Positions 11,961-25,095 of a stretch of 64,000 nt of DNA are shown here, in pieces. This stretch comes from Rallus limicola (taxonomy: Eukaryota; Chordata; Aves; Gruiformes; Rallidae), in the NCBI GenBank assembly GCA_022605955.1, contig JAKCOZ010000007.1:28737491-28801490 (forward strand). The letters are read 5' to 3'. The notes below the pieces were generated by a model. That model was not told the origin of the DNA and ran no database searches. It saw only the letters and a list, made by a program, of their open reading frames with translations. The position numbers were made by a program, and so were the translations under genes. Numbering within the stretch: position 1 is the stretch's first letter; each line of letters starts with the position of its first letter.

Positions 11961-14900
11961 CCAGTACTTGTATGCCCCATATCCTTCCATTCACCAATGT
12001 CTAATGCTATGAATATATTCAAAGGACTACATGGCTTCTAAACCACTGAGAATTCCAGTCTTCTTGTTACTGTAGCAATATCTAAATTTCTGGGGAAAAA
12101 AAAATATTAAGGATGCAACTCAATTAATATGCATAGGTGTCAAATTGCAGCATTTGAGATATTCTAAAGTATACATTGGGCCTCCAGTTGCTGATCCACA
12201 AAGAGGACTATGGGTGTGCTGTGGGACTCAGACATGACAGCTTTACATGCATAGCTTGGATACCCCAGAGTCTTTCAGAGGGCATTACATTTAGACAGCT
12301 GAATCACCCTCTGATGACCATGGCCAAGAAAGGAAAATGTGTGTAGCCATTCCAAGTCCAGACTGATGCTCTTTTGGCTGGATCACACCTCCCCATAGGC
12401 TTGAGCATACCACCTCCCAAGCCTCATAGTTTTCTGCATGATTCATGTTGGACCATGAGACTGGGAATGAACATCAGATCATGTGATGGAAACACTTTTG
12501 TATATGCAGTCATGGGCATGCCCTCACATGCATGCACTCATGAGTCAGGGAGTGGCCATGCCTTTGGCTGTGCTGGAAGATGATGCCTTCTCTGGAAGGT
12601 CTCTGGGAGCTTTAGTCTGGTTGTGATTGCAATGTCATGCTTCCTCTCCTCTTCCTTGGCACCTTCCACTCTACCAGGTGGTCAGCATATCAGAACAACT
12701 CACTTCACCTACACTAGTCACAACCCAGGACGGAGACCTGGTGCTGCAGTGAGTGTATGAGAGACATCAGGTGGAGCAGGAGTGATAGATCTCTATACTT
12801 GTGAGATAGGTCGGATCTCACCTACCTCACATGTTCACATACATTCAGCTGCTTCTGAGAAACTTCTTAAACACTGAGACTCTGAGGTTAAAGGTGAAAT
12901 TTACTAGAGGAAATGTCATTGTAAACCAAAACCTTTTAATTACCTTTTCCTACTCATAGAAAAAAGCATTCACTTCCAAACCCATCATTTGGTTGCAAGT
13001 CAAGCGTAATTCAATCCTGAGCCCAGAGGTGCCACTGCATTCTTGTTCAGCAAGAACCTGAGAGCCCTTCCCTTCTAAAAAGTGTGACTCAGATTTATAG
13101 AAACTGATTATTTAATCATCAAACTGAAGGTTGATATGGCAACACGATAACAAGAATGGCAGTTGCTGTCCACATCCCTCTTTCCCCTGCCACACTGTTA
13201 ATTTCTGTAGGTATTATGAATGAGGTCCATAAAAGAAAAACAGGGACCATTATGCTGCAAACATTTTCCCTTTGTGGCTGTCCATCATTTTCCTCCTCTT
13301 GGTACTGCAGGACTGAGAAGAATTTATACCCTGTATTTACATAGCAATATACTTTATCACTATCACTTATGAAAATATGAAGTGACTGTGCTGATTCATA
13401 CCGTGCGTTTCAGTAGTAACACAGCAATAGAAGTTGCGAGATTGTCAAGCTGTCTTCAAGAAGAAATTGTCACTTTGGCTGATCGCTCAGCCACTTAAAC
13501 AAGTATCAGTTTGAAAGTTGTCATGCCAACATGGAGTAGGAGCCTGGCATCCATAGATGGTACTTGTGTTTGATAACATTCATTTCAGCGACAGTACCTC
13601 CCTGCATGGGGGGAGCAATCTCATTAACATTGACTTCGACTTTCTCCAACAAATGAATGAATATTCATTCTTTAAGGACGAAATTCACATTACCCTGTGC
13701 AGAGACCAAGTAAACAGATTTACTGTGAGTGACTGTATGTAGAAGGCAAAATTTTTTTTTGCTTTTCTCCCTGGTTCTGAACATAATCTAGATCTAAACT
13801 CCTGCAGATTTACTGCACCAGTGAGCACTCCACATAAGGAAAATTAGGGAGATTTCTGAGAGTATTTTACAATACATGTACATACTTTCTAGTCTTTCAT
13901 GACTTTCATGAGTTAAGAACTTTGTGATATGAAAGAGACATGAAGGAATGGCATCTTTTCTACACTCTTGTGAAATAAAAGCTTAATGCTGAGGAGAAAT
14001 GTGGTTTGACACATTTGTTATATTTAATGGGAGCTGTGAGGGTGTAGGTCACACACAGTGTGAACTGGAAAGGACAAGGAGCCAAATGGGAAGCTTTTAT
14101 TTCCCTTGAACACTCTCCCCCAGTAAATGGGTACAGCTCTGAAGAACTGTTAGGCACAAGTTTGGGGGGAACAAACAAAGTTTTTCCAAAAATGGTGATT
14201 TCAATGTTTCAGAAGATTAAAGGAAGACTTGAGGTCACCTGGAAGCCAGCATGTTCAAAAGGCAAAGCTCCATCAGAGAAGCAATGCCAGCTCTGGGAAC
14301 CCCTGACTGCAAGACTGAGACAACCAACTGTGCCACAAAGAATTATGGAGCTGTAAAACCCCTCAAAAGCCCAGTTGTAGCTTGTTCCCATAGAACATCC
14401 ACAAAAGCAGGACTTAAAACCTTGAAGTCCTGATACAAATTCTGAGGAACCATTCTTCCAGGATAATTGTGCTATGCTGGCACCAGAAACTGTTTTTTTC
14501 CAGTGGTTTTATGGTAAGGCTTTGGTGTGGAGCAGAGTCTGGAAACATCAGGTCTCTACAAGGATTTGTCTTTTAGACAATCTATCAAGAGACACAGGAG
14601 TACATCTGTTGAGCACTTGGACCTCAGACCGTAACCAAAGTACATCCCTAATAGACCCCAATGCTTAAATCAGTGCCCATCACGGGACTGGCCTGGGATG
14701 GAGACTGATGCTTCCAGAACTGGGAGCTGTGACTCCAGAGACATCAGCCAGGGTTCCCAGGGTTTCTGCTGAGCCATGAATCTGGTGAGTTATCCTACTC
14801 CTCAGCCCTCCACCACATCCAAATCTCGGAGCCTGCAAAGCTCCTTCTGGTGCGGGTCAGGGATCACGCCGCACAGGCAGCAAACATGACACACACACTC

Positions 14901-17900
14901 AGCCGGGGGAGCTAAGTCAGTGCATAATGAGTTCAATTCATACATACATAGAGACACAATCAGCAGCCTTTTGAAAACAACAGGCTAATTACACTGAAGA
15001 AACAGAGATTATAGAACAGGAAAGGAACTAAGAAGAAAACACTGTACATACAAAACGAAACCATACTTCCAAATAATATTTAACCATCCGAATCTCTTTC
15101 TAAAATAAATCTTTCCAGCTCTTGCAGAGACTAAGATCACACTGGGTGTCTTTCCAAGTTTTTGGGGAATTTCCAGTGCCTACCCTTTATTCTTTTAGAT
15201 TAAGTTCAGCTCAGGATTCGAGAGCATGTGGGCTAAAGCCTGGGAGATGCTGGGCACTTGCATCTCTTACTGAATAGCCTTTTATCAGCCTATTTAGGTT
15301 ATCCTAGTTTAACCCTATAGTCCCTTCCAGCAATTCAGTGACTCAGATTAACTAGACACTTGGCCAGTGTCGAGCTCCAGGCTGAAGGTTGGAGAGAGGC
15401 TAGTCCCCAGACAAATGATGCATGGAATTTGTATCTGTGGGTTGCCATGCCGACGCCGTGCAGGGATTGCTCAAGATTCAGCAGGACTTGGCAGGGACCT
15501 TTTTGCTTCCCAGAGACCCAGTGACAGGTAATATTACTGAGTTTCTGTTTTATTATGTGAAGTCCCATTGAAATGCTCAGTACAAGCATCTAATTCATTT
15601 CCATGCAACTTTGCATAGCAAAAAAGAGAAAGCGGGAGGGAGCGGCAGGGCAGTGAGGGACCCTCCTGTTCCCAGCACAATGTGGGATTCACTTAGCTGT
15701 GTGGAACAGTTTTATCTTTGCCGTGCGCCTCCAGAACAGTACTGCTCTGAATAGGCTCAGGCAGTCAAAGCGTCTGAGACCATTTCGTAGTCGCTGATGG
15801 CATAGAGCGAAAGCGAGCTCTGCCTAAGAGCCTGGGGTACTAACCTACAGCACAGAGGGAGGATAAGAAAATAAAAGAAAATGACAGAAGTCCAGCAGCG
15901 GGTTGGGTGTGGGAGGGCTCAGCTTCCCCTCTGCACAGGTACAACATCGGTGCACAGGATCAAGCAGCACCAGCCCTGGCACTTGACCCAAAACTCACAA
16001 AGGGAGACAGAAAGGCCCCTGGAGATGTCAGTAGCCTTTGGCTCTGCTCGAGCAGTCAGATTCGCTCCTTCCATGGGGAACTTTTAAAGCGTCCAGCATC
16101 CACGTCCTTGGTAGAGCTGGCTGAACAAACTGTTATGAATAAATTATGTAAATAGTTTAGCGCCCTGCCTTATGCTCACAAATCACTTAAGAACCCCTCT
16201 TCTCCATCAGCCTAACTGTTCTTGAGGAATTCATGCCAAAGAGTTTCTGTGTCAAATTTCTGCCTTTAGGCTGTTTCCAAACTGCTCGGCTTCCCTCCGC
16301 CCCTTCCCCCATCCCTGCTTGTTATTCAGTGGGTGTAAGGTTCTCCCAAGTCACATGAGACACCGTTTCCTCTGCTCCAACTTTCCTGGCTCGGAAATAA
16401 TAAATGGCTAAATGGCAGAGACACATTCCCATGTGATGCCTAGAGATAAATCATTGTGCTAAGCCCCATGCTTTGTTTAAGGAGCTGGGGTATTTCAGAT
16501 GGGGCTCGGGATTCCACTACATGGCTCAGCGCCTAACAGTTAAGGGCTCCAACACTTGGTGTTGCAACACCTAGGTCCTTTTGTTGACTTGATGCTTGTA
16601 TCTTTGCCCAGAGCGAAATACATCGGATAAGATAAAAACAATCCAAATAAACAGCACAGCATTGGCATCATCCACTGGAATAAAAGCAAAACAAGACGAC
16701 TCTGCCTACTGAGCTGAGTGTTATGGCTCCCAGCTCACATTTTTTAGCCATGTACAAGACCAAAGTCTGTCTTTCCAGGCCAAAATGAGGGCATTTGCAG
16801 TTGTACATTACTTTAGCCTTATTTAAGTGCCAGCTGCTACTGAAAAAAAACAATCCAGTCCTTTTGCCTCCATCTGGCTTCAGGTTTCCGCCCTCTCCTT
16901 CAACCTGAACCTAATGCTCACCCAGGTACTGGTAGAGCTGACCCATCTCCCTGCCCCAGGTTAACCCTGCTTCTGTGGGTTACCATTTGGCTGGATCACT
17001 GAGGTGAGGGGCCTCCTCCCATGCAGGCTTGAGATCCAACACCAGCTGGAGTTGGTGGGACCTGGAGCGGTGACTTGAGATGAAAGCAGGACTGACAAAG
17101 GGCAGAGCTGGACTGACTCACTCTGTGGGGTCTAGAGTAATACCTGGGCACCAGCAGTTAGGTGGCTAACTTCAGCTACCACCCCTTTCGTTATCACACA
17201 GGCCTTTCAAAGTTTGCCTTCTATGTCTGCAAGAAAGGGCAAGGGACATGGACCCGGCAGGTCTCTCCACCTCCCCAGCCTATGGGACCAGGACCAGGGA
17301 GTTGTTTAGGACAATTTCTGCCAAGGCATCCTTCAGATGTGGAGGACTCAGGACAGAGAGATGCAGGGTCACACCCTGTGTTCATGGCCACCCTTTGCCA
17401 GTGATGGCTTTTTGAATGCAAGACAATAGAAGTTTAGCAAAACAAGTGAATGTACTTAGGCTAACCATATGCTTGACTTACACATTGATTTATGTGTCAA
17501 CAAGTTTAATATCACACACTGCATCTTCAGAGTTCATATTCATTACAGGTACAGAGACTGTTTATGGTAAATATGTACCAATCTGAACTCAGAATTTTTT
17601 TTAAAAGCATCCCATTACCATAGAAACAGAGAAAATGGGGATAATCCATCAATATGTGCAAGGCAAGACCAGCTCTACCTGCAGCATTCCTGGTAGGAAT
17701 TGTACTAGTCTGGTGTTAATGGTCCCCATCAGAGGGATGCTACTCCTTCTGAAAGAATCTATTCCAGAGAAAAAGCTTTCCATAAAAGTCAGCTTAATTC
17801 TTTGTTAAGCTTATAACTTCTTGTATTATCCACAATGAATAAAGACAGAAAGGTTTATTACCACCTCATTGAAGCAGCATTTTATTTATTCAAAGTCTGG

Positions 17901-17969
17901 CAGGCGCAAGGAATTCTTGCCTTCTTTGCCTAGATTACACGTGGGCATTGTTTGATACCTGCCCCTGCA
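11961..17969. other. Unique noncoding DNA, no gene seen
   Basis: Six kilobases without a recognised repeat or gene. An A9 run lies near 12095-12103, a T9 run near 13751-13759, and a perfect short stem (caacac/gtgttg around a 3-base loop) near 16551-16565. Open frames at 12374-12583, 13156-13344, 13557-13742, 14060-14356, 14474-14668, 15881-16155, 17162-17404 (plus) and 13960-14178, 15335-15589, 16668-16853 (minus) have no family motif. No splice-bounded exon could be argued. Confidence 0.45.
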
Positions 17970-19780
17970 GAGTGTTTTCTAGACCTCTGACAGGGCTTCT
18001 TTCTCTCCCCTGGACTTTCTTCAATCTCCCTTGAAGTGTGGTACCCAAAACTGGAATCTGCTCCCTACCAGAGGCTATACCAATGGAATAATTACCTCAT
18101 ATATCTTTTATACACCTCTGCTGTTTATATATCCCAGAATAATGTTTGCTTCTTTCACAACAGGATGCCATTACTGAGTCATGATGAGCTCATGATCCAC
18201 TACAATTCCCAGATCTTTGCTACCTCTCCTCTCATTTCCCATCAAGTATTCAGGGAGGCATTTAGCCATATCTACATGCCAGTTTATTTCCAGTGCTATC
18301 CTGTTTCTTTTGGAGCCTTTCTCCAATTTCTCAGACCTGTCCTCCAAGACACTTGCAATTTGTCAGTGCTGCGAGTCATATGCAGATTTATAACATGTGC
18401 TCCCTAGTCCATCAGTTAAGTCAGTGTAACGATAACAAAAGATCTGGACCACAGGAGAGTCTTTTAGGGAGCCTTACCTGATAAATCCTGAACTGCTGAC
18501 AGCAGGTTCTTGGCTGTCATTCGCCAGGAAATACCATGGGCATTTTGCAGCAGCCTTGTCAAGAATGAGTGGTCCCAAAGCCAGGACTTATGGGCAGCAG
18601 ACTGGTCATGAGACCTTTGAACCAAAGCTGACATGGAAAGCAATGCAACATGTTTTTCAGTATTGTTCATTGAGCCCAGCAAAGTTGGAGGCCCATGATT
18701 CAGACCACAATTCCCTGGGTGCTTATGAAAATGCCATTTGAGGCAGTGTCAAAAAACCTTACTAAATTCTTGCCTATCCACATGACTTGTTTCTCTGTCA
18801 TATGAAAAACAAACAAACAAACAGGCTGGTTTGATATGATCTGGTCTTGACAAATCACACTGATAACTACCTATCCCTTTGCCCTCTTGCACATCTTTTG
18901 ATTCCTTGTCCAAGGATCTTTCTGGGAAATGAAAGCCAGGTCAGCTGGGACTCTGTGTCCTCTTTTTTTTTTCTTTTTCTTTTTTTAATAGGCACTCTGT
19001 CAGCCTGTTTCTAGCCCAGCATCATCCAAATTCTCAAAGATAATTACCATGGCCTTCAGGATTGTTCAGCCAGTTCCCTAAGTAACCTAGGGTGAATTAC
19101 AGGCCTGACTGATCTGAGAAAATCTAATTTATCTAAGCAGTTTCTAAACATTTCTATCCCTATTCTTGCCTGAGTTCTTACCCTTTTGTGACTGGTGTTA
19201 ACTGTGTCAACCATCTGATTAGAGTCAGGCTTTTAATGAAGACTGAAGCAATAAAAGGCATTAAACACTTTGGCCTTCTTGGCATGTTTTGTTATTAGCT
19301 TTCCTGTCCCATTTATTAGCTGGCCAATGCTTTCTCTGCTCCTCCTCTTACTGCCAAGGAAGTTTATACAGTGTTTTCATGTTACCCTTTATATCTCTTT
19401 ATCTTATTTTATGTGTTGGTTTTTCTCATTTTGTCCTACATACTTGTGCTATTCCTTTATACCCATCCTTAGTTTCTTGACCTGGACTTCACTGTCTGTA
19501 TATTTCTTTTCCAGTTTTACAGTTGTTATAAAATTACTGACTTAACCAGACTGGCCTGGTACTAGATATTGCATCTTTTCCTTCCACTGAGCAAAGATGG
19601 AGGATAGATTTACTTTATTTAACAAGTACCAATTCTTCTGCTCCACTCAAGAACTGTAGACATTTTTCTCTTCATCCTCTTTCTTCACATCTATCAATTT
19701 TATGACTGTGTTCAGACTTACTTAGCACTTTTTCTCTGATTAGTTCACAAATACATAATTTCTTGTCTAAAATATGCTAT
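17970..19780 (-). mobile_element. Ancient long CR1 LINE (ORF2 region), antisense
   Basis: Read on the plus strand, the sequence follows the antisense of old amniote CR1 ORF2. Landmarks in order are ttctagacctctgac (17979), gaagtgtggtacccaaaact (18033), cccagaataatgtttgcttc (about 18133), catgatccactac (18191), cctccaagacacttgcaa (about 18341), gtcaaaaaaccttactaaat (18748), ttgatatgatctggtcttga (about 18831), caaagataattaccatgg (about 19035), tgttaccctttatatctctt (about 19380) and tcctacatacttgtgctatt (19434). Many stops and indels interrupt all frames. A stretch at about 18490-18740 aligns poorly and may be very diverged or inserted. At nearly 1.8 kb it is the longest LINE relic in the window and by far the most decayed. 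Both edges are approximate. Confidence 0.8.
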
Positions 19781-20099
19781 TGTCTAAAAGAAAAAAAAAG
19801 TAGAAATCTGGGTCATCCTTGAAAAAGTTTTGGCCTATGACTTTTCTAGAATCCAAGTGACACAAGCAGAGTGTTTTCTACAGTCTTGAACTGGTAATAT
19901 ATAAGATTCATCAACAAAAGGATGGCCCACTAAAGGTTGTTCAGGGAACTTCAATAACAGTGTAAATGAAACAGTTAATGATCTTATTAGATCTAAATGC
20001 TGGACCAAGGTTAGGTATGTCTGATGGATTTGCTAATGATAATGATTTGGCTGACGCATATGCATGGGACCCTAATGAAGATCTATTGCTTTCTGGTTT

Positions 20100-20330
20100 T
20101 CCCAGTTTTATTTAGTGAGGTTAAGAAAGCATTACTTCAAATGAGTTTGAATAAAAGCGCAGTGGCAAGCAACCTTGACCACAAATTATTTAAAATAATT
20201 GCTTCATCCACAGTAAAATTAGTAGCTGATTTATGTCACTTGTCTTTCTTCATTGCAATATACTTAGCATCACTGTAAACTGTGACATTTTCCAGTGAAG
20301 TGGCATAGAAGCAAATGCTTTCTGTTCCTC
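20100..20330 (+). pseudogene. Decayed LINE reverse-transcriptase fragment (CR1/L2-like), sense
   Basis: A frame here reads VKKALLQMSLNKSA, then LDHKLFKIIASSTVKLVADL and CHLSF. This has the shape of the start of a non-LTR retrotransposon reverse-transcriptase domain. The usual pattern is a helix ending LNKSAGPDG, then P-x-LLK, then apxxxLxxLFNxSLxxG and PSDWK. The GPDG motif has become VASN here, and the PSDWK-like continuation is only hinted at after a stop (near 20276). It lies about 300 bases beyond the antisense CR1 and runs the opposite way, so it is a separate insertion. Family assignment between CR1, L2 and similar clades is not possible by eye. Confidence 0.5.
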
Positions 20331-20892
20331 AGCTATCAGAAAGCTTGGTGCAGGCCCTGGTTTTTACTTAATCAATAGAGTTTTGATTTAACAGAGTGAA
20401 GACATTAAATCATTCTGCCATTCCACCTGTAGTAAAAACATAAGAGGGAACTCCTCATCTGTTTAAGAAATTAATCTTGATTTGGGACAGGCCAGTAGCA
20501 TGTGACATTTGTAGGCAACACCTTATCCCATACCTTTAGATAGCTGTATTACCTGAAATAGGCACTTCCAGAGGGCAAGTCACATCTTGGGTAGGTTGAA
20601 TCTCCTCTGAGGGTGAAGAGGGAGGCAAAGGCTCCTTACTTGCCTAAAGCATCTCCATCAAGGGATGTAACAGGCCCTTCCTGGAGGCTGGAGTTGAGGC
20701 TATGTTGCATTGTGAAAGCCACCCCTATTCCTTGGCATTACCCAGGTCTGGAGAAACTGATGGTGACTGGATAAACACTGCCCTTGAGAACTGGGATCCA
20801 TACTCTAAGTGGCATGTCTGTAAAAGTCAGCAGCAAAGATTTACTGGATTCACTTTTGCACTGTTGAAGATAAATAAAGGAGGCAGCTGAAA

Positions 20893-21030
20893 GGGGAAGA
20901 GGAGGGGCAGTGAAGTGACTCACCTGAGATCGAGCACATGATTAGGTGTCACAGAGAGGAGAGGCAGGTACCTGGGTCTCAGTTTCCCAGGCCACATTGG
21001 TTTCCCTACTGTGTCCCAGTGCCTGTTGTG
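20893..21030 (+). mobile_element. MIR-like ancient SINE fragment
   Basis: The order of words matches the 3' half of MIR/amniote MIR: a gaagaggaggggcag segment, gaagtgactcacctgagatc (compare aagtgacttgcccaaggtca), then a variable part, cacagagaggagaggcagg, acctgggtctc, and ccagtgcctg. It is heavily diverged, and the internal CORE-SINE part is weak. Assigned from word order only. Confidence 0.4.
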
Positions 21031-24000
21031 ATAAGTAACCTAATGTATATAGCAGAGCCTTTTCCTGTGTGTTTATCTGACAACAGCTAGAGCTGTGTGC
21101 TCAGGGATGCTGTTTGCTGTAACTTGCAACAAGAGCCATCGTAGCTTGAGGCTTTTTAAATTTTGAAAAACATTACAGTTTTTTTACCTGTTGAGAAAGA
21201 AGGCTGAGATATAACAGCTATGGAATAACAGACAGAATTATTTTTGTCTGTTCAGTTGGCTGTGGGTTGTTTGCATGTATATATTTGTGTTCGTGTGGGT
21301 CTGGGTGTGTGTTTGTGTGCATGCGCCCATATGTTGTTAGGTTTCAATTCCTTATCTTTGTAGCAAATGACAATGAAAGCTCATTAAATTGGTCTAAGCA
21401 TGCTGCATAACTAACAGGGAGGAATGATTTCCTTATCACAAGCTAAATAACAAAACCTCTCACACTTCATTGAAATTGACAAGAAAGCGAGAGTCCTCAC
21501 ATCACCTTACTAGTGAACAGTCAGTAGCAGTTGTGATATTTGGAATTTGTCTACCGAGATATTGGACTGCTCTGATGCTTAATTCTCACTGTGTACTAAA
21601 ATAAACATCTATTTGTGTTCAGCATCATAATAGGGAAACATAGGGGGCTATTCCTGCTGGCAGAAATTAGCTTCCACTCTGAGTGTTGGGGCTGTGATGA
21701 GGCCACAGTCTCACTCATAAGCTCAGGCACCCACACCCATACTTCTCTCTACCACACCAACAGAGGCTGTATTTCTACCCAGGAAATCAAATCCATCCAC
21801 ACCTCATTGTGCAGCCATGTTATTCATGTGTACAGAAATACTGCACAGTAACAGCCTGAGCCTTCATGTTGCAACACAGGGGATGAGCGGTGCTGAGCTG
21901 CTGCTGGTTCCCACCAAGGTGAGCAGAGCAGTGGATATTCAGCACATCCTAGGAAGACATTCAATACCTTCAAGGTTTTATCTGAAGCTTGGTGTGCACT
22001 AGAAAGTTTTGTTGACAGAGCACACTGCAGGAAGATGCAAGTCTGCTCTGTTGGTATTTGGAGCCAAGACAGCTGTGTGACCGTGTTCGCACAGAACCAG
22101 CCACCACTGGTAAGCCCCACTGAGAGGCTAGGTGTGTTACTTCAGACTTGGTACCCTGCTACCACCATCACCTGCTTTTTCTTCAACTCAAAGCATAGGC
22201 AGCAGGGAGTTCCACTCTGCCCTGAGCAACAGCAAGGGCAAACTCACATCAGCAGGTTATATTTTTTTTCAAGGCTCTGTATGTGAGTATGTTACTTCTA
22301 GCTTACAAGACAAGAAACATACTCTGGCCCTTTTTTCCTGCCTGCAGTTAGCAAGAAGTGTCAGGCTTTGCATCCTCCAGGATTAGGGACTGGGAAAATC
22401 CCACTGCTACAGACACAAACCTCTTCATACACTTGTGGTGTCCACACCTAAATTGTAGCAGAACAAACTATCATAGGCTGTATGTGTCTGAGGTCACCAG
22501 CATTTAGGCACTGTGGGCTGCTTCATCTCTGTTTTAGCCACAGTAGTTGTTCAGCAAATATCTGTCCCTCTCCTCCGTGCTGTGCACTGGCTGCTGTAGC
22601 CACAATTTCAGTCTGTTCAAGTCTGCTCACTGAGATTTAATCAATCACTGGCTCCACTTCCCCTGTACCTTTTTAAAATCACATTTTGTGTTGGAAAAAT
22701 TTCTTTTCATGACAGCCTCCATATGTGAGCAGGTGTGTTCAACTTACCACAAAGAGACAATGCAGAAAACCCTGTTCCTGCCTTGAGCAACCAAAAAGCA
22801 CCTTTTTACTCTCAGGGACTGAGTGAATCTTCTTCCCCTGGACCTGCAGGAATAGATATCCTCACTGGAAGAGCAAGGATTTCAGAAGAGTGAAGCGAGG
22901 TGAGAGCAGGTCTGGGTCAGAACCAGGTATTCCTACAAGAGTTATGCCAGGGAAATTTAGTTGAATAAGATAAGTAAATCCATCTCAGTCATGTGTCCTC
23001 ACCACAGGAAGACCCTCCTCACTCTAGTCACCCAGAAGAATCCTCTAAGCTCTAAAGAGGAGACAGTACCCTTATGGGGGAAAAGTAATAGCAACACAGA
23101 CCTTTTTTTCTGGGACGGTCTCAAGCAGAAGGCTCAAAGCTGTGACTGCAGTCAAGGCCAGTGTGTGGAGAGCAGTGGTTAAAACAATGCATTTATCTTT
23201 CCCCCATAGCATTAATTTTCCTTCATTCAGCAGTGTCACAAAATTATTTATTCAGAAGTAGAGTCCTTTCTTACATGCAAAGTGCAAAATCCCTGCCAAC
23301 AACTCAAAAATCTGCATCAAGTAGGTGCCATTGAGTCCCTTCCTCTGTCTATCACTTGTCAGCCATTGCCTGTGCTCTGTCAGTGCCTGTGCTGCAGTAT
23401 TGATGTACTCAGGAATAATTCAAGGGGGAGAAGTGGTGCATGTGTCCTGACCACTGCGCATACCTACACCTACTCTAGGAACTCCATCACCTCAAGCTTC
23501 TCCAGTATTTCCTCCACATTTTCCAGAACCTCAACTCTCTTCAAAAAGCAACATCCTGAGCTGTTGTGGGACTTCTTGACCTCGGCTGTTTTCCACAAAG
23601 CAGCAACAGTCAGCAGAGTCATTATTTCCACAGCAGAGCAACACTAGCTTCTGGGCTAACACAGCTGGTCCCACGTTTGTGGCAGTGGCAGTGGTGTGTT
23701 TCCAGATAAGTTGTTTTCAACGTTCCAAAGTTTTATATTCCTGTATCATAATAGATGTGTCTCCATTGCAGGGCAAATGCTTTTTCTCACATTTTGTTGC
23801 AAACCTAGTTATCTAGACAAGCAGACCTGCTGGGGCACAGTGCATTCCCTTCCTTTCTCAGACACAGAGTTTTCCTTCTGGTGGAGGGGTGGTGCCTCGC
23901 AAGACCCCACTGCAACACACATGCCACCAGGTGTGACCAGAGGGTGCAGCTGCACCTGGGCCTGGGAGTTCTGAACTGTTCCATGATATTTCTGTGAGCC

Positions 24001-24513
24001 TAGAAGCAATGGCAACTGGTGACATGTTAGTCACCTCCAGTTCTACACACTAAAGAAACACACAGGCAGAGAAAATTGTGCAATGGCGGGGTTGTCCCTA
24101 AGCACCCACAGACACCTTGTGCAACAGTACCTCCATAAAGGAATACGCTATATCCCAGAGTGTATTGCATCTACTGCTGCCATGAAAGTCTCTGGGATAT
24201 GTACATGTACCATAGTCCTTAACTTGCCCGTGGTGAAGATCCACAGTGCTGTCACATATGTATCCTGACAGCTCAGTGCTAAAGGAAATGACACATTTTT
24301 GGACAAAATAGTGAAATAGAAATATATTTGAATTATCCAAGTTTTTACATCTCACTGTCTTGAGCCTTTGGGATGCCCAGGTTCATCTCTGCAGATTTCT
24401 TTAGGCTGAGAGGGAAAAAGCTTCCCAGCCTTTTCTCTATTAGCTCAAGCCTAGAGCCAGTCACAGACTACCTTGGACTGCACTCTGCCCCAAGGCTGTC
24501 CCATTGATATTGC
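21031..24513. other. Unique noncoding DNA, no gene seen
   Basis: It holds a loosely GT-rich stretch at about 21285-21327, including twelve bases of perfect purine/pyrimidine alternation at 21316-21327. Otherwise no recognised repeat. Open frames at 21615-21851, 22035-22386, 22961-23182, 23282-23647 and 23696-23974 (plus), and at 21824-22120 and 24098-24355 (minus), have no family motif. The 121-codon frame at 23282-23647 is serine/threonine-rich and uses a non-ATG start. Confidence 0.45.
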
Positions 24514-25095
24514 CACAGAATCACAGACTCACAGAACTATAGGGGTTGGAAAGGCCCTCTGGAGATCAGCTAGTCCAAGCCCCTTGCCAGAACAGGATCA
24601 CATAGAGCAGGCTGCACAGGACGGTGTCCAGGTTTTGAATATCTTCAGAGAAGGAGACTCCACAAGCTCCCTGGGCTGCCTGTCCCAGTGCTCAGAGCAA
24701 AGAAATTCCTCCTCATGTCTAGGTGGAACTTCCTATATTCAAGTTTATGCCCATTGTCTCTTGTCCTGTCACTGAACACCACTGAAAGAAGACTGACCCC
24801 ATTCTCCTGCCACCCACTCCTCAAGTATTTATAAATATTAATAAGATCCCCCCTCAGTCTTCTGTTCTCCAGTCTAAGAAGTCCCAATTCCATCAGCCTT
24901 TCTTTGTAAGAAAGATCTTCTAGTCCCCTCATCATCTTCGTAGCCCTTTTTTATACCCTCCCCAGTAGTTCCTTGTCCTTCTTGAACTGAGGAGCCCAGA
25001 ACTGCACACAATATGAGGCCTCACCAGTGTAGAAGGGGATGATATTGCCCAAGTACGGCATGCACAGGCCACACTTCCTGCATCTGAGGCAGTGA
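24514..25095 (-). mobile_element. CR1 LINE, 5'-truncated, antisense
   Basis: The element's 3' end lies at the left: cacagaatcacagactcaca (24514-24533) is the reverse complement of tandem octamers. It is followed by aggggttggaaaggccctct, the reverse of the 3' tail, and then the antisense of the ORF2 end. The 5' part runs past ttcttgaactgaggagccca (24980) and gaggcctcaccagtg (25016) and fades near 25095. It belongs to the same general 3' type as the copies at 3715 and 11689, but is longer. It is more diverged internally than those copies, with at least one frameshift in the coding part. Confidence 0.93.
24645..24935 (-). pseudogene. CR1 ORF2 C-terminal remnant, frameshifted at the end
   Basis: Reading the minus strand from 24935 gives [20 protein letters not shown], then [20 protein letters not shown], a variable stretch, [19 protein letters not shown], then RRNFFAL. 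After that the frame is lost: where relatives read a HWNRLPREVVDSP-type motif, this copy reads an unrelated [11 protein letters not shown]. This indicates an indel near 24690. Only the non-catalytic C-terminal region is present. Confidence 0.85.

Noticed and set aside
16551..16565. Perfect six-base stem with three-base loop (caacac/gtgttg) as a possible small RNA hairpin
   Set aside because: The stem is far too short for a microRNA precursor and is expected by chance.
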